The position numbers were made by a program, and so were the translations under genes. From NCBI GenBank assembly GCA_015680685.1, contig MNCI01013653.1, positions 153,353-217,352 on the forward strand: a stretch of DNA of 64,000 bases, written 5' to 3'. How positions within the stretch are numbered: position 1 is the stretch's first letter; each line of letters starts with the position of its first letter. This document shows, piece by piece, positions 1 to 10,399 of the stretch. Below the pieces are notes generated by a model, which did not search any database, was not told where the DNA came from, and saw only the letters and a program-made list of their open reading frames with translations. The DNA is from Gnetum montanum (lineage: Eukaryota > Streptophyta > Gnetopsida > Gnetales > Gnetaceae).

Positions 1-615
1 GTCTATTTTTGGCTATAAATATGCATTTGCCCATCACTTTTACGGCATGTCTTGTTATAATTACAATAGAGCTCTTGCAATTTTATCATTTGGAAGTTAG
101 AATATTTTTCTAAGTGCCCACAATAGGAGTCAAGAGTGTATGAATCTTTATTCGAGTACTATTGTACCTAAGCACAATAGTGTGTGTGGAAATAAAGATG
201 AAATTTTTTATAAACCTTGCAGTACTTAGAAATAGATTAATTAATTATTTATGCACATAATGTTTTATGCAATTTCCTTTAATGCTTTAAGTAATTAAAT
301 AATTAATTAGGCTAAACTAAGCTAGATTAAGTAGCAATGCATTAACTATGTAAGTATGACCACTTCATGTATATGCTTGACACTTGGTAATCCCAGTAAA
401 GCTTAACATTTGCTAACCCAGTAGTGCTAAACACGTTTAGGATGTGTACGACAAGTGAGAATGGATGCTTATGTTAAGATTAGTTAGGTGTAGTTTGTTA
501 GATTAAATTAGCAATTAAATTACTTCATTTCTTTTATCTTTTATTTTAAGCACCCAAAACATAAAACATAAAAATAATAAAAATTATATGCGTCAATTAC
601 ACTTAATCATATCTT
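1..615 (+). repeat. LTR fragment, left arm of a large palindrome
   Basis: This stretch resembles the LTR of the gypsy elements further right (22001-22957). The shared order is a segment ending in TAGGAGTC, the ATCTTTATT block, the CTTGCAGT block, a GTATGACCACTTC block and AAGTGAGAATGGATGCT. It is truncated by the window edge and stops at about 615. From there the sequence at 789-1395 is its reverse complement at roughly 90 percent identity by eye. There is no coding potential. It is an old LTR copy, diverged from E2 mainly by AT enrichment. Confidence 0.7.
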
Positions 616-622
616 GCACCAA

Positions 623-1430
623 TGATAAGTGGTGAGTACCCTTATGCTCAACCATACAAATTAGTAAGCATTCATTCGTGATTTGGTCAAATTTTGTAAA
701 TTCTATGTCTTCCAGTACACTAGCCTTTAGGAAGTGAACTTGCCATAATAGTTATTCGTTATCTTCCCAATCACACTTGTGATATCCAAAGATATGGTTA
801 AGTGTAATCGAGGTATATAATTTTTATTATTTTTATGTTTTACGTTTTGAGTGCTTAAAATAAAAGATGAAAAGAATGAAGTAATTTAATTGGTAATTTA
901 ACTTAACTAACTAACCTAACTAATCCTAACATTAGCATCCGTTCCCAGTTTCTATACACATCTTGAACATGTTTAGTGCTACTGGGTTATCAAACATTAA
1001 GCATTACTAATATTACCAAGCACTAAGTGTATGCTCGAAGCGGTCATACTTATGTGCTTAATTAATCGATACTTAATCTAGCTTAGTTTATCCTAATTAA
1101 TTGTTTAATTACTTAAAGCATTAAGGAAAATCACATAGGACATTAAATGCATAAATAAATAATTAATCTATTTCTAAGTGCTACAATTAAAAAGTTTGCC
1201 TTTATTATCACACACTACTGTGCTTAGGTACAACAGTACTGAAATAAAGATCTATACACTCTTAACTCTTACTGTGAGCACTTAGAAAAATATTCTAACT
1301 TCCAAATGATAAAGCTGTAAGAGCTTTGTTACAACTATGACAAGACATGGCATAAACACAATGGGTGAGTGAATATTTATAGGAGAAAATAGACACTACG
1401 TTGATGGGGCCACATTAATGCATCAAATCA
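623..1430 (-). repeat. LTR fragment in reverse orientation, right arm of the palindrome
   Basis: It begins TGATAAGTGGTGAG, matching the reversed LTR end TGATGAGTGG seen at 59654 and 43624, and continues through the same LTR blocks in reverse order. Positions 789-1395 pair with 1-615; 616-788 is the unpaired spacer. The far end is uncertain: a CATCA near 1422-1426 could be the terminus, or the U3 may run to about 1490. No internal retrotransposon sequence or convincing primer-binding site follows, so this is a solo or broken LTR. Confidence 0.6.
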
Positions 1431-1717
1431 TGAAATCATATGTGGATGGGCCTAGTCAACGGGGCCTGGTCAATGAGGTCCAATTAACACAATTTCATTG
1501 AAGTTTTGCACTATAGGCTCTATTGATTCCGTGTGTTTTATTTTAAAGGTAACTTTTGAACATTTGAATATTCCAGGGTGCGTGTGGAATCCTGTAGCTT
1601 GGTGTGAACTCCATATCTTGGCATGGAATATATATCTTTGTTAGATCGAAAATCACTCCAAAATCTAACCTGCCTTCTTTTCTAATTGTTGGGATTGTAA
1701 TTCAGGCACAACAAGCA
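1431..1717. other. Upstream region of the LBD pseudogene, no gene seen
   Basis: This interval may hold the last part of the LTR U3 and the former promoter or 5' UTR of the LBD gene. A pyrimidine stretch ending in CAG just before 1706 could be a 5' UTR splice acceptor, but this is not supported further. Nothing else can be assigned. Confidence 0.35.
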
Positions 1718-2163
1718 ATGGAAAATGTTCAACCTAGAAGTTCACGGCCTTGTGCAGCCTGCAAATTTTTGAAGAAAAGATGTGTGCGAGGGTTTCTTGT
1801 GGGCTCCTTATTTTCCCAGCGTAGCTCCTGAAAAATTCAAGGCAATCCACGAGGTTTATGGTGCTGCTGCTGCTAACTTCATCAAATTTATCAAGGTACC
1901 AAACTAAACTATCATGAACTATTTCACCATTTGCTACATATAGTATTAGCTTTATTTTGAGTTTTTGGTTTGATCAGGATCGGCCAGAGAAACAGAGAGA
2001 AGATGCTGCAAAAAGCTGGATATACAAGGCGAGCATGAGAGTTACGGATCCTGTATATGGGTGTGCAGGCATCATTTACAATCCGCAGCAAGAAATCTGT
2101 GAATTACAGCACCAGCTTCATCCTTCTAACGCTCAGCTTCTTTTACTGCAGTCATTGGCTTAA
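1718..2163 (+). pseudogene. LOB-domain (LBD/ASL) transcription factor pseudogene, two exons, frameshifted
   Basis: Exon 1 (1718-1895) encodes the start of a LOB domain, with RPCAACKFLKKRCVRG giving three cysteines of the C-x2-C-x6-C-x3-C block. Just after this the frame breaks: a 2-base loss at about 1793 removes the fourth cysteine and leads to a stop at 1829-1831. Restoring the other frame gives WAPYFP, an AIHEVYGA-type GAS block and NFIKFIK. A GT donor at 1896 and an AG acceptor at 1976-1977 flank an intron at the position usual for LBD genes. Exon 2 (1978-2163) carries QREDA, DPVYGCAG and a leucine-rich heptad-like tail, then a stop. The implied protein, about 130 residues, has almost nothing after the LOB domain. 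LBD proteins are plant-specific nuclear DNA-binding regulators of organ boundaries and lateral organ development. LTR remnants lie just upstream. Family assignment is secure; loss of function rests on the single frameshift, which could also be an assembly error. Confidence 0.85.
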
Positions 2164-3428
2164 AACACACAGTTATTCCCACCCGAAGAAACTGTTAATA
2201 TGTATTTACTGCAATAATGTATTTAAAACACACAGGTCTTCCACCAGAAGATGAATCTATTATATGGAATTCTCTCGGGGATTAGGCTTCTTTACAACAT
2301 CTCTCTCTTTTGCTGATTTCCACATATATCTTGTTAACACTGCATGTTCTTCCCCGCTAAGAACTTAAGATAATATACATCTGCAATAGGGAAGAAGCTG
2401 TTAATCAGCGAAATTATTTCTGAAATTAGTCTTTCTTAGCGAGGTATATGCCTTTTCTTAAATTCTACTTTATCTTCTTAGTACCGGGTGTTCTCCACTG
2501 TTAAGATAATAATAATGTGTATGTAAAATACATGCTCTGTAGTACTTCTTACCTTTTCCCTTTTCCACCCAGGCAAAGAAGGATCTGTTAATCTTCTAAA
2601 TTTCTTCCATCTTTTACTGATTTCTACCTTGTTAAGATGGCATATTCATACTATTTAATACCTAATGACTATCTATTAAATTGGTAAGATTCTTGATTTG
2701 AAAACTCCAACTCATGACTTTGATTCTAGTGGACAATGCTGAGTTATAAAGTTTTAATTGGACTATATGTCTTTGAATGTACCTATATTACAATTATTTC
2801 AAAGTTCAAACATGCCCCATACTATTTAATAAAACCTTATTAGAAATGGACATAGTATAGTATTGCAATGTTTCAGGTTGTAATGTGCTTATTGCTCAGG
2901 TAACAAACCTAAGTGCAACCTATTCAAAAGATTTCAAGCTTTCCCTCATCACTTGGATATCTAGGATAAATATTGACCCTTAATATGATCACTTTTATTA
3001 ATATACATTATCTCAATGTTTCAAAGATTTACATGCCACAATTGGTTCTTTAAAGAATTAAACTAAACTAGGGACCCTTTATTTATCTATTTATTTTTGT
3101 TAAAGATATGTGTTTTAGAGTATTTTAGGAAAACATGGTCTTCATTTTTTATTTTATCCCATAAGCAATAATGACATGTAAAAATCATAAAATCTTATTC
3201 TAGATGACTCCTAGTATGTACACAATAAATAGATTATATTAATAATTGGTTTTTATAAACAAAATATTAGTTCTTTTATAGAAGTTCCACCACTCATAGT
3301 GATGATAAGATGTTTGTTTCTCAACTCATAAAACTTAGGTTAGAGCCTAGGTGCAGCCACTCCAAAGAGTTTAGGCCGTTACTCATTTACCACTCTCTAA
3401 AGACCTTCTCCCCTTTGTATGCTAACAA
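2164..3428. other. AT-rich intergenic DNA, no gene seen
   Basis: The sequence holds short poly-A/T runs and no frame of useful length. Two weakly similar pieces, near 2885-2960 and 3335-3410, share a CCTA(A/G)GTGCA(A/G)CC core and may be remnants of the same small repeat. Nothing else is recognised. Confidence 0.5.
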
Positions 3429-3600
3429 TGAGGTGTTAGGCTATTGGTAGAAGTATTAGCCTTGTAATCCAAAGTCACAAATTCGATTCTACTAGGTAGC
3501 ATTAAGGTATAAACTTTTATAAATCTTGGGGTGTACCTAGGTTTTAAGTATTTTTGGTTCCAATCCTCCTGATGATCCTTTTTCTTTCATTTGTAGCCAA
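3429..3600 (+). mobile_element. Candidate tRNA-derived SINE
   Basis: A box A-like sequence TAGGCTATTGG lies at 3437-3447 and a box B-like sequence AATTCGATTCT at 3480-3490, at the spacing expected for an RNA polymerase III internal promoter in a tRNA-related head. A T-rich tail region follows, with a GGGTGTACCTAGG block. No clear target-site duplication or terminal poly-A was found. The ends are estimates. It could instead be a chance match or a decayed tRNA-like pseudogene. Confidence 0.45.
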
Positions 3601-4700
3601 GCAAGATTTTATATGAGTTGAATAATATTCTTTCTTTTCTATCACATGTTCTAAATTTTTTTATTACTTCATTAAGAATTTTATATTTATATATGTTGAT
3701 AATTTTATTTTTATAAAAATTTACTTGAGTTCAACATTCATGATTTTTTATTGGAAGACTTTAAGCTTGAAAGAAAAAGATATATTTAAATGATTAGTAG
3801 CCTATCAAAGAGTCTATAATGCATTCTGTCCTCAAACTATTTGAAGTGTAATGGTAAATGGGATGAACATGGTTCTTTGTTTTAACTAAATAATGATTGT
3901 TTTGAGGTGTAGACTTACAAGTTCAAGACAAAGAAATTTAGAAAAAATTAACAAAAAACTAAGTTATTTTCATAAATCTTAAGAGCATTTCTCTATGATT
4001 AATAGTGATGAAATGAATTTAAAATAATTTAAGCAATCTAAAGACATATTGATATAGATATTTTATTTCATGTAGGCAGACCCAAATAATATGTGAGTTA
4101 ACTAATGACTATTAAAAAGCTACAAGTTTATAGCAAGTTAAGTATACTTTTTGAATTACTAAACTATAATTAGATCTCTAAGTATCCACAACCCTTTTCC
4201 ATTTTAAGAGGTGACTGGATTTCATAATATTTTATTTTAATTTCAAATTTTATGGTACTAAAAGTATATTCTACGTGGGCATATTATAATGAGATGGCTC
4301 CATTATACAAATATATGGTTACAAATTCTAATGCTCATTGATGTTATAAGTTCTACGTCCTTTTACCACATTATTGGAGAGGCTTTGGTATCGCTTAAGC
4401 ATATCAAGAAAGTATCTTACCATAGTCTTTGAGATTAAAATTTTGATTTACAAACTACAAGTCACATATTTTAATAAAAAAGATTACAGGTCACTAACAC
4501 TTTAAGCCAATCTTGTCTATCACAACTTACAAATAACTTTACATGTCCTTATAATTAGTTTTTTTTTTTCACCCAACGATAAAATAATCTCAGTTAAAAA
4601 GGTTATGCTACGAATCTAGATGTCCTTTTACTGAAAAAAACGTATTGTGAAATTCCTCCTTAATACAGTACCATTGCCTATTTTTAGGTATCTGTATACA
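3601..4700. other. AT-rich intergenic DNA, no gene seen
   Basis: Only short AT-rich runs are visible; there is no coding frame, no repeat unit and no structured RNA that can be supported. Confidence 0.5.
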
Positions 4701-5181
4701 CACATGGCTAAGAAATCCACCGTCATAGATGATGTACACCAAGGACGTCAGTTCTCCGCTTCACATAAGTGTCACCATTTCGTACGCTGAAAATTGTTTC
4801 TTTTCAGCGTGAATCATTAAACACCTTTGCCATTTTTATATTCAGTCGGCGCACTCATAATGCGCACAACCACGACGATTTCTCATCTCCGCTTTATCAG
4901 ATGCAGGGACTTTGCAAGTTTAGTCTGCACAAACTCATGCCAGGATTCAAAAATTTCGGCTGACAATTCCCTGTCTTTATTTATTTTATGTATTATTTTC
5001 GGGCATAAAATATTATTAGGCTCTTGAACTTATAAGTTTCCGTCTGTGCGTCACTGGGCGAATGCCGGCGGTTTATTTAGTTTATTTACCGTTGAAAGTA
5101 TTGCGGTTTACCGTAGAAAGTGGTTCAGTTTACCATGCAGGTAGGACTTGAAACATTAACAAAATAGTCCAATGAAATTCT
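4701..5181. other. Less AT-rich island without an assignable gene
   Basis: Base composition rises in GC compared with the flanks, and two short overlapping frames occur around 4769-5027. None resembles a known protein. Together with 5182-5714 this looks more like low-copy DNA, possibly part of a former gene or its UTR, than like the surrounding retrotransposons. Confidence 0.3.
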
Positions 5182-5415
5182 GAGTCTTTGTTCTACTTTA
5201 ATTTTACATGTTTCCTGCACGCGGAAGACTTTAATTTTGCAACAGCAACACGTGCCATTGGCAGTCTGGCATCGAGAATTTGTTGAGTCTTTGTTCTACT
5301 TTAATTGTACACATGTTCCCTGCACGCGGAAGACTTTAATTTTGCAACAGCAACAGAAGACTTTAATTTTGCAACAGCAACACTAGCCATTGGCAGTCTG
5401 GGATCGAGAATTTGT
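5182..5415. repeat. Short tandem duplication (about 103 bp unit, nested 27 bp unit)
   Basis: A unit starting GAGTCTTTGTTCTAC and ending GGCATCGAGAATTTGTT (5182-5285) is repeated immediately downstream. In the second copy an inner block beginning GAAGACTTTAATTTTGC is itself duplicated. The copies are nearly identical, so the duplication is recent, probably from replication slippage. Confidence 0.8.
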
Positions 5416-5447
5416 TCTATTAGACCATATTAGACTACTTTATTTTC

Positions 5448-5714
5448 ATGGAATACAAAAAGAAGCATGATGCTGATGGGTACATAAATTTTCAAAGTCC
5501 AGTTATGTCTCACTGGAATCAGCTTTGTCACCAAGGAAAAAACCAGACAAATTATTGGGCATCCCCATGGCGTTTTCCTGGGGTTCAGCCTCGCCACATT
5601 AGCCGCGCTGCCGTTTGGTATCTTTTCCGCGGATTAGGCCTTTATAAGGACGCAATACAAACTATGCTTACATCTTCAGAATTTACGGCAGCTTTTGCTT
5701 CTTTGCATTTTTGA
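5448..5714 (+). CDS. Small ORF of unknown function (88 codons)
   Basis: The frame runs from an ATG at 5448 to a TGA at 5712-5714. Its base composition is more balanced than the flanks. The product is soluble-looking, with a tryptophan- and histidine-rich middle (SHWNQLCHQ, YWASPWRFPG) followed by a possible short helix around AAVWYLFRGLGLYKDAIQTM. There is no signal peptide, membrane segment or familiar motif. It could be one exon of a broken host gene or a chance frame. It lies next to the recent duplication at 5182-5415 in the only non-transposon-like part of the window. Confidence 0.3.
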   Translation: MEYKKKHDADGYINFQSPVMSHWNQLCHQGKNQTNYWASPWRFPGVQPRHISRAAVWYLFRGLGLYKDAIQTMLTSSEFTAAFASLHF

Positions 5715-5938
5715 AAATTTCAGTGTCATTTTTAGCCGGAGCCTCTGAAACATGGATGCAGAAAGCAAAAACTATCTGTATAGAAAATGGACAATGGAAA
5801 GGAGAGCTATTCTCACATTTGTGAGAACGTGTAATTAAGCATCACCAATTCACTATTGCTTCAATTCCCTGTGGATTTGTACCAAATAGTAGCATGCAAT
5901 ATAGAATTAATTAAAAGGTAACATTTACAGAAACTAAA
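5715..5938. other. Noncoding DNA following the small ORF
   Basis: Nothing recognisable beyond a possible continuation of the low-copy island. Confidence 0.3.
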
Positions 5939-6240
5939 ATAACACAAAACTCAAGAGCAACTTCCAAAAGCAACCCCAAGTGGCTGTGCCAAAATCTACT
6001 TAGTTTTACATGGATTGTTAAAGAAAGAAACTTTGGAAAATAAAGTAAATATTTTTTCCTGAATGAAAGAAACATGTTTAACGAAGTAAAACAACATAAA
6101 ACTTAAGAGCAACCCCTAAAAGCAATTCCAAATGGCTGTGCCAAAACTTGACTTGGCTTTACATGGATTTTTATTAGAGAGAGAATTTGAAAAATAAGCC
6201 AACAATTTTTATCCGAATGAAAGAAACAGGTTTAACTAAG
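5939..6240. repeat. Tandem pair of about 150-bp units
   Basis: Unit 1 (from about 5939) and unit 2 (from about 6089) share the order CAAAAGCAA, TGGCTGTGCCAAAA, TTTACATGGATT, then GAATGAAAGAAAC and GTTTAAC. Identity is about 80 percent by eye, so this duplication is older than the one at 5182. Confidence 0.75.
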
Positions 6241-6878
6241 AAAATAGAGGACAATACCCATATATCAAGATGTTAAGAAATTAGATAATTTCTTTCTTAG
6301 AAATTGTGAATTTCCTGTTTCACCTTACTGCATAAGCTTGGAATGTGGATTTATACTTTACTCCCTAGTATGTTTTTGATTAATATTCTTTTAAAGAGAA
6401 TTTTAAATATTTTCATAATTTCATTCTATAAAATAAATTACTTAAAAGCATTTAACATAGTTAAGCATCCTTTATATTTCCATTATAGATGGCCCTAAAA
6501 ACCAAAAATCATAATTGTTTGGTAGTTTTACTTATGTCAACTTATAGACCATATTTTCTAGATACTTAGTAATATTGTATATTTCACATTTTTGAAAAAG
6601 AATTGAATGTTTTGAAAGAGACAAGTTTATTCTCTAAAATGTACAAATAACTTGTAAAATTCCAATAAGTCAAAATTAGGGCAATAACTTGTGAGTACAA
6701 AGCCATAATTAGTTTTGGTGATTAAACCAAACTACCTTTAACCACTTTATAAGTTACAACTAATTTAATTGATTAGGAAAAAATGTAAAATCAGTTACAC
6801 CTTCTTGGTGTTAAATAAGTAACAATAAAAAAATTTTCTTTTTTAATGTTTACAAATATTTTGCTTATTTTTATTTCT
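6241..6878. other. AT-rich intergenic DNA, no gene seen
   Basis: No coding frame or repeat structure can be supported here. Confidence 0.5.
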
Positions 6879-7561
6879 ATCATCTTCTAATATTCCATGT
6901 CACACAAAAACCCTCATAAATCTCCTTTGTGTAAGACCAAGCTTTTCCTATTCATTAAAGAACTCTCCTTATTTTCAAGAAGCTTTGCCTTTTAACCATC
7001 AGCTTTCCTTCTTAACAAACANNNNNNNNNNNNNNNNNNNNNNNNNNNNNNNNNNNNNNNNNNNNNNNNNNNNNNNNNNNNNNNNNNNNAAAAACAAAAA
7101 AAATCACGAGCTTTTATTTTAGCTTCCACATAAAAACACCTAAAATAGCATATATGCTTTTCTTGAGCAAAAGCTGAAAAAGAACTGTGAGTGCTACTTT
7201 CCTTTCGTAATGTAGCATTCGATTAGGACAAAAAGAAATATGTGTTTTAAGAACTCCTTTGCTGTTTATTTTCTGCAGCATTACTTCATTTACAAAACAA
7301 AACTTTTGTGCCACATGACCTTAAAAAAAATTGGTGAGTCGGTCACTCTTTAAATGCACAAAATCTCTCATCTAAATAAACTTTGAGCATTGAAAAAACA
7401 GTTGAGTCGGACACTCTTTACATGCACAAAACCTCTCGTATAAATGAACTTTGTGCCTCTAAATAGACTGTCTTAATGCTGATTCAACAGGTTTATCACA
7501 TGCCTTGAAAGCAGTTTTTTTTTTTAAAAAAGCACAAGCTCCATCGTTAACCTCTTTTCCA
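6879..7561. repeat. Direct repeat copy 1, containing the sequence gap
   Basis: Starts ATCATCTTCTAAT and ends CTTTTCCA just before a single N at 7562. Outside the gap it matches 7563-8268 with only a handful of single-base differences. The 66-codon frames at 7114-7314 and 7822-8022 on the reverse strand are this repeat and are not taken as genes. By comparison with copy 2 the missing stretch should be about 92 bases, not the 68 Ns written. Confidence 0.85.
7022..7089. other. Assembly gap of 68 N
   Basis: A run of N inside direct repeat copy 1. The corresponding part of copy 2 contains a poly-A stretch (about 7780-7810) that may have stopped the assembly. Confidence 0.99.
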
Positions 7562-7562
7562 N

Positions 7563-8268
7563 ATCATCTTCTAATATTCCATGTCACACAAAAACCCTCA
7601 TAAATCTCCTTTGTGTAAGACCAAGCTTTTCCTATTCATTAAAGAACTCTCCTTATTTTCAAGAAGCTTTGCCTTTTAACCATCAGCTTTCCTTCTTAAC
7701 AAACAAAAGAGGTGTTATGGGAATTTCCTCGAAATCTTTTATGTGCTCTTACACACCCCCTTTGATTTTATAGCTCTCTCAAAAAAAAAAAAAAAACAAA
7801 AACAAAAAAAATCACGAGCTTTTATTTTAGCTTCCACATAAAAACACCTAAAATAGCATATATGCTTTTCTTCAGCAAAAGCTGAAAAAGAACTGTGAGT
7901 GCTACTTTCCTTTCGTAATGTAGCATTCGATTAGGACAAAAAGAAATATGTGCTTTAAGAACTCCTTTGCTGTTTATTTTCTGCAGCATTACTTCATTTA
8001 CAAAACAAAACTTTTGTGCCACATGAGCTTAAAAAAAATTGGTGAGTCGGTCACTCTTTAAATGCACAAAATCTCTCATCTAAATGAACTTTGAGCATTA
8101 AAAAAACAGTTGAGTCGGACACTCTTTACATGCACAAAAGCTCTCGTATAAATGAACTTTGTGCCTCTAAATAGACTGTCTTAATGCTGATTCAACAGGT
8201 TTATCAGATGCCTTAAAAGCAGTTTTTTTTTTAAAAAAGCACAAGCTCCATCGTTAACCTCTTTTCCA
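7563..8268. repeat. Direct repeat copy 2
   Basis: Complete copy of the repeat above. It carries the stretch missing in copy 1, including a purine-rich A-tract. Its right end runs directly into the flank of the copia element. No gene is recognised inside. Confidence 0.85.
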
Positions 8269-8480
8269 TTTATTATTGGCTACCACGTTAAGAAAATGCC
8301 AGAAACCCAACCAAGAAAAAATAAACCAAGCTATTTTATTTTTTTGACTAGCCTTATAACCACTATTGTCACGTAGCTTATCATGTGACAATTATGTGAA
8401 GCTGTTGATTATCTTATGCCACTTTGCCGCTTGTCACCTTTACTGGTTATTGTAGATAGCATGAATTTAACTTAGAGACC

Positions 8481-8930
8481 TGTTAGAAAAATTAATGGTC
8501 AATGTTCCAAGTGGTATTTTATTTTCGGTAATTTTTTATCATAGCATTTATAATACTTTATTTTGTATTATCTTTAATTTTATAATCATCTTTGTTTAGC
8601 ATATAAATCATTATATAAGTGATGAGTAAAGTAATAAGCCTTAAATCAAGTCGTATGAAAGCATTAAGTTGCAATAAGGGATCAAGCTAGACAGTAATCT
8701 TGAAATTAATAATTCAAGGCATTATGTCATTGAATGTGCATTTTTCTCTTGTAATGCTTGGTTGAAATTAAGGCTTAATAGGAGCTTCAGCCATTATTGG
8801 GACTTCTATATGCTTTCCTTAGGATAATTTGTGGAGTTCTTGGTACACTTATTCTAAACGAATGATTGAATTTTATTTTTGTTGCTTGTTATTGTTCTTA
8901 TATTCCACATTATTAAGGTGTATTCTAACA
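8481..8930 (+). mobile_element. Ty1/copia 5' LTR (left duplicate)
   Basis: The LTR begins TGTTAGAA and ends TTCTAACA, a perfect 8-bp terminal inverted repeat with TG...CA ends. It is followed three bases later by a primer-binding site (from 8934) resembling TGGTATCAGAGC, the complement of initiator Met-tRNA, with a T for C change. The matching copy is at 16247-16705. The 238 bases before it are the pre-insertion flank shared with the right duplicate. Confidence 0.85.
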
Positions 8931-8992
8931 AATTGGTATTAGAGTGAGGTTGATATAATTGCAAGGGTACTAACCTCAATAAATGAATTAAA

Positions 8993-9310
8993 ATGATAAG
9001 TTGGTCTAAACACATCAAGGAATTAGAGAAATTCGATGGAAGCAATTATGATCTTTGGAAGGTTTGAATAGAAGATCTTTTAGCATAAAAGAAGAAACAA
9101 ACTTGTCTCATTGGAATCAAGGCTTTTGAGATGAAGGGAAATCAGTGACTCATCTAGACTAGTTATCTCTTAGTACAATTTGTAAAAGTATTTCAAACTT
9201 TGTTCTCATAAATTTGAAAGGTGAAAAGACTAGAAAGGACTTATGAGATATCATAGGTATAATTTATCAATCTAATTCCCATTCAGATAGATTTCATCTT
9301 AGAAGATAGC
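8993..9310 (+). pseudogene. Ty1/copia gag N-terminus, truncated by gypsy insertion
   Basis: From the ATG at 8993 the translation contains KELEKFDGSNYDLWKV and then an in-frame stop. This is the typical copia Gag opening (F-G-x-N-Y-x-x-W). Further stops follow before the frame is interrupted at 9310 by the LTR of element A. Gag would form the cytoplasmic virus-like particle that packages the element RNA. Confidence 0.8.
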
Positions 9311-10178
9311 TGATGAGTTGTGGAGCATCCAACACTCTACCATATAAATCATGAGTGCTCACATGCAACTAGATCATAATCCATGGATGTACAATGTTAT
9401 TATGTTAGAAATTCATATTGAATTCATGATCATTGTCTTCCCACTTTGAGCTAGTGAAATTCAAGTGTATGGTTTAGCTCCTAGTGAGGTGTATGATTAA
9501 TTGATATTGTTATGCCCTTAATACTCATAGTTATAAACATGACGAAAGTTGAGAATAAAAACCTAAATCTAATTAATGAATGTAAGGTAAATCTACTCTA
9601 GCCTATAGTGATGAGCATTTGGTCCTAGCTTACCATATACATATTGGGCTCATGTAACTATTACTAGGCTACTGATTGTTATGCTACTAAATGAACCAGG
9701 AAATAATACTACTTGGATTATCAAATGATTACACTTAAAGCCTTGAAACCAATTGTACTCATTCTACTTTACTAATAAACAAAACAAGAAAAGTACTTGG
9801 AAACACAAATGATTAAACTAAGAAAATAGTAAAAACTATGCTAAGTAGAATAGTAAAAGTAAGTGGGTGCTGTAATGATGAAAAGCAATCTTGATCTTTA
9901 TTTCTAGACATGAATTGTATGCAAGTACATCTCACTTGAATAAAGATTTTGTACAATTGCTCAACACCACACTGTGAGCATTCACTCTATCACTAAAGCT
10001 ACGAAAACAAACTACAAGAGCCTAGCTAAGGGTGGAATGAAAAAGTTATGGATTGTGCACTAAAGCACTGGTATTTATAGGGCTACATGCATTTCGATAC
10101 ATTGTATCAATGATGACATAGCATGTACCATGACATCATTGCTATGATATCACATCACAATAAAACTTAGCTTTATCA
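9311..10178 (-). mobile_element. Gypsy element A, 3' LTR (left duplicate)
   Basis: Begins TGATGAGTTGTGGAGC and ends CTTTATCA on the plus strand; on its own strand it reads TGATAAAG...CTCATCA. The preceding five bases are ATAGC, the target-site duplication also present at 34206-34210. A degenerate polypurine tract lies at 10179 onward. The 5' LTR of this copy lies outside the duplicated segment, so the copy is truncated. Confidence 0.85.
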
Positions 10179-10399
10179 TATTCCCAGAACTAATTGGTAA
10201 CTCGACCTCAAGTTAAAACAAAATGAGGATAGAGTCTCTTAGAAAATTAGGAGGTATACTTGACTATACATGAATTACTAATTATTTACATGACTTAGAA
10301 TGCTTTAGTGGTGTTTTTACAAAATATGACATAGTTACATGACAAGATGAAATAAAACGAAACAAAGAAAAACTTGGAGTAGCTCAATGTAGCGCATGT

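Noticed and set aside
7114-7314. 66-codon reverse frame also present at 7822-8022
   Set aside because: The two frames are the two copies of the direct repeat around the gap; repetition here is not evidence of coding conservation.
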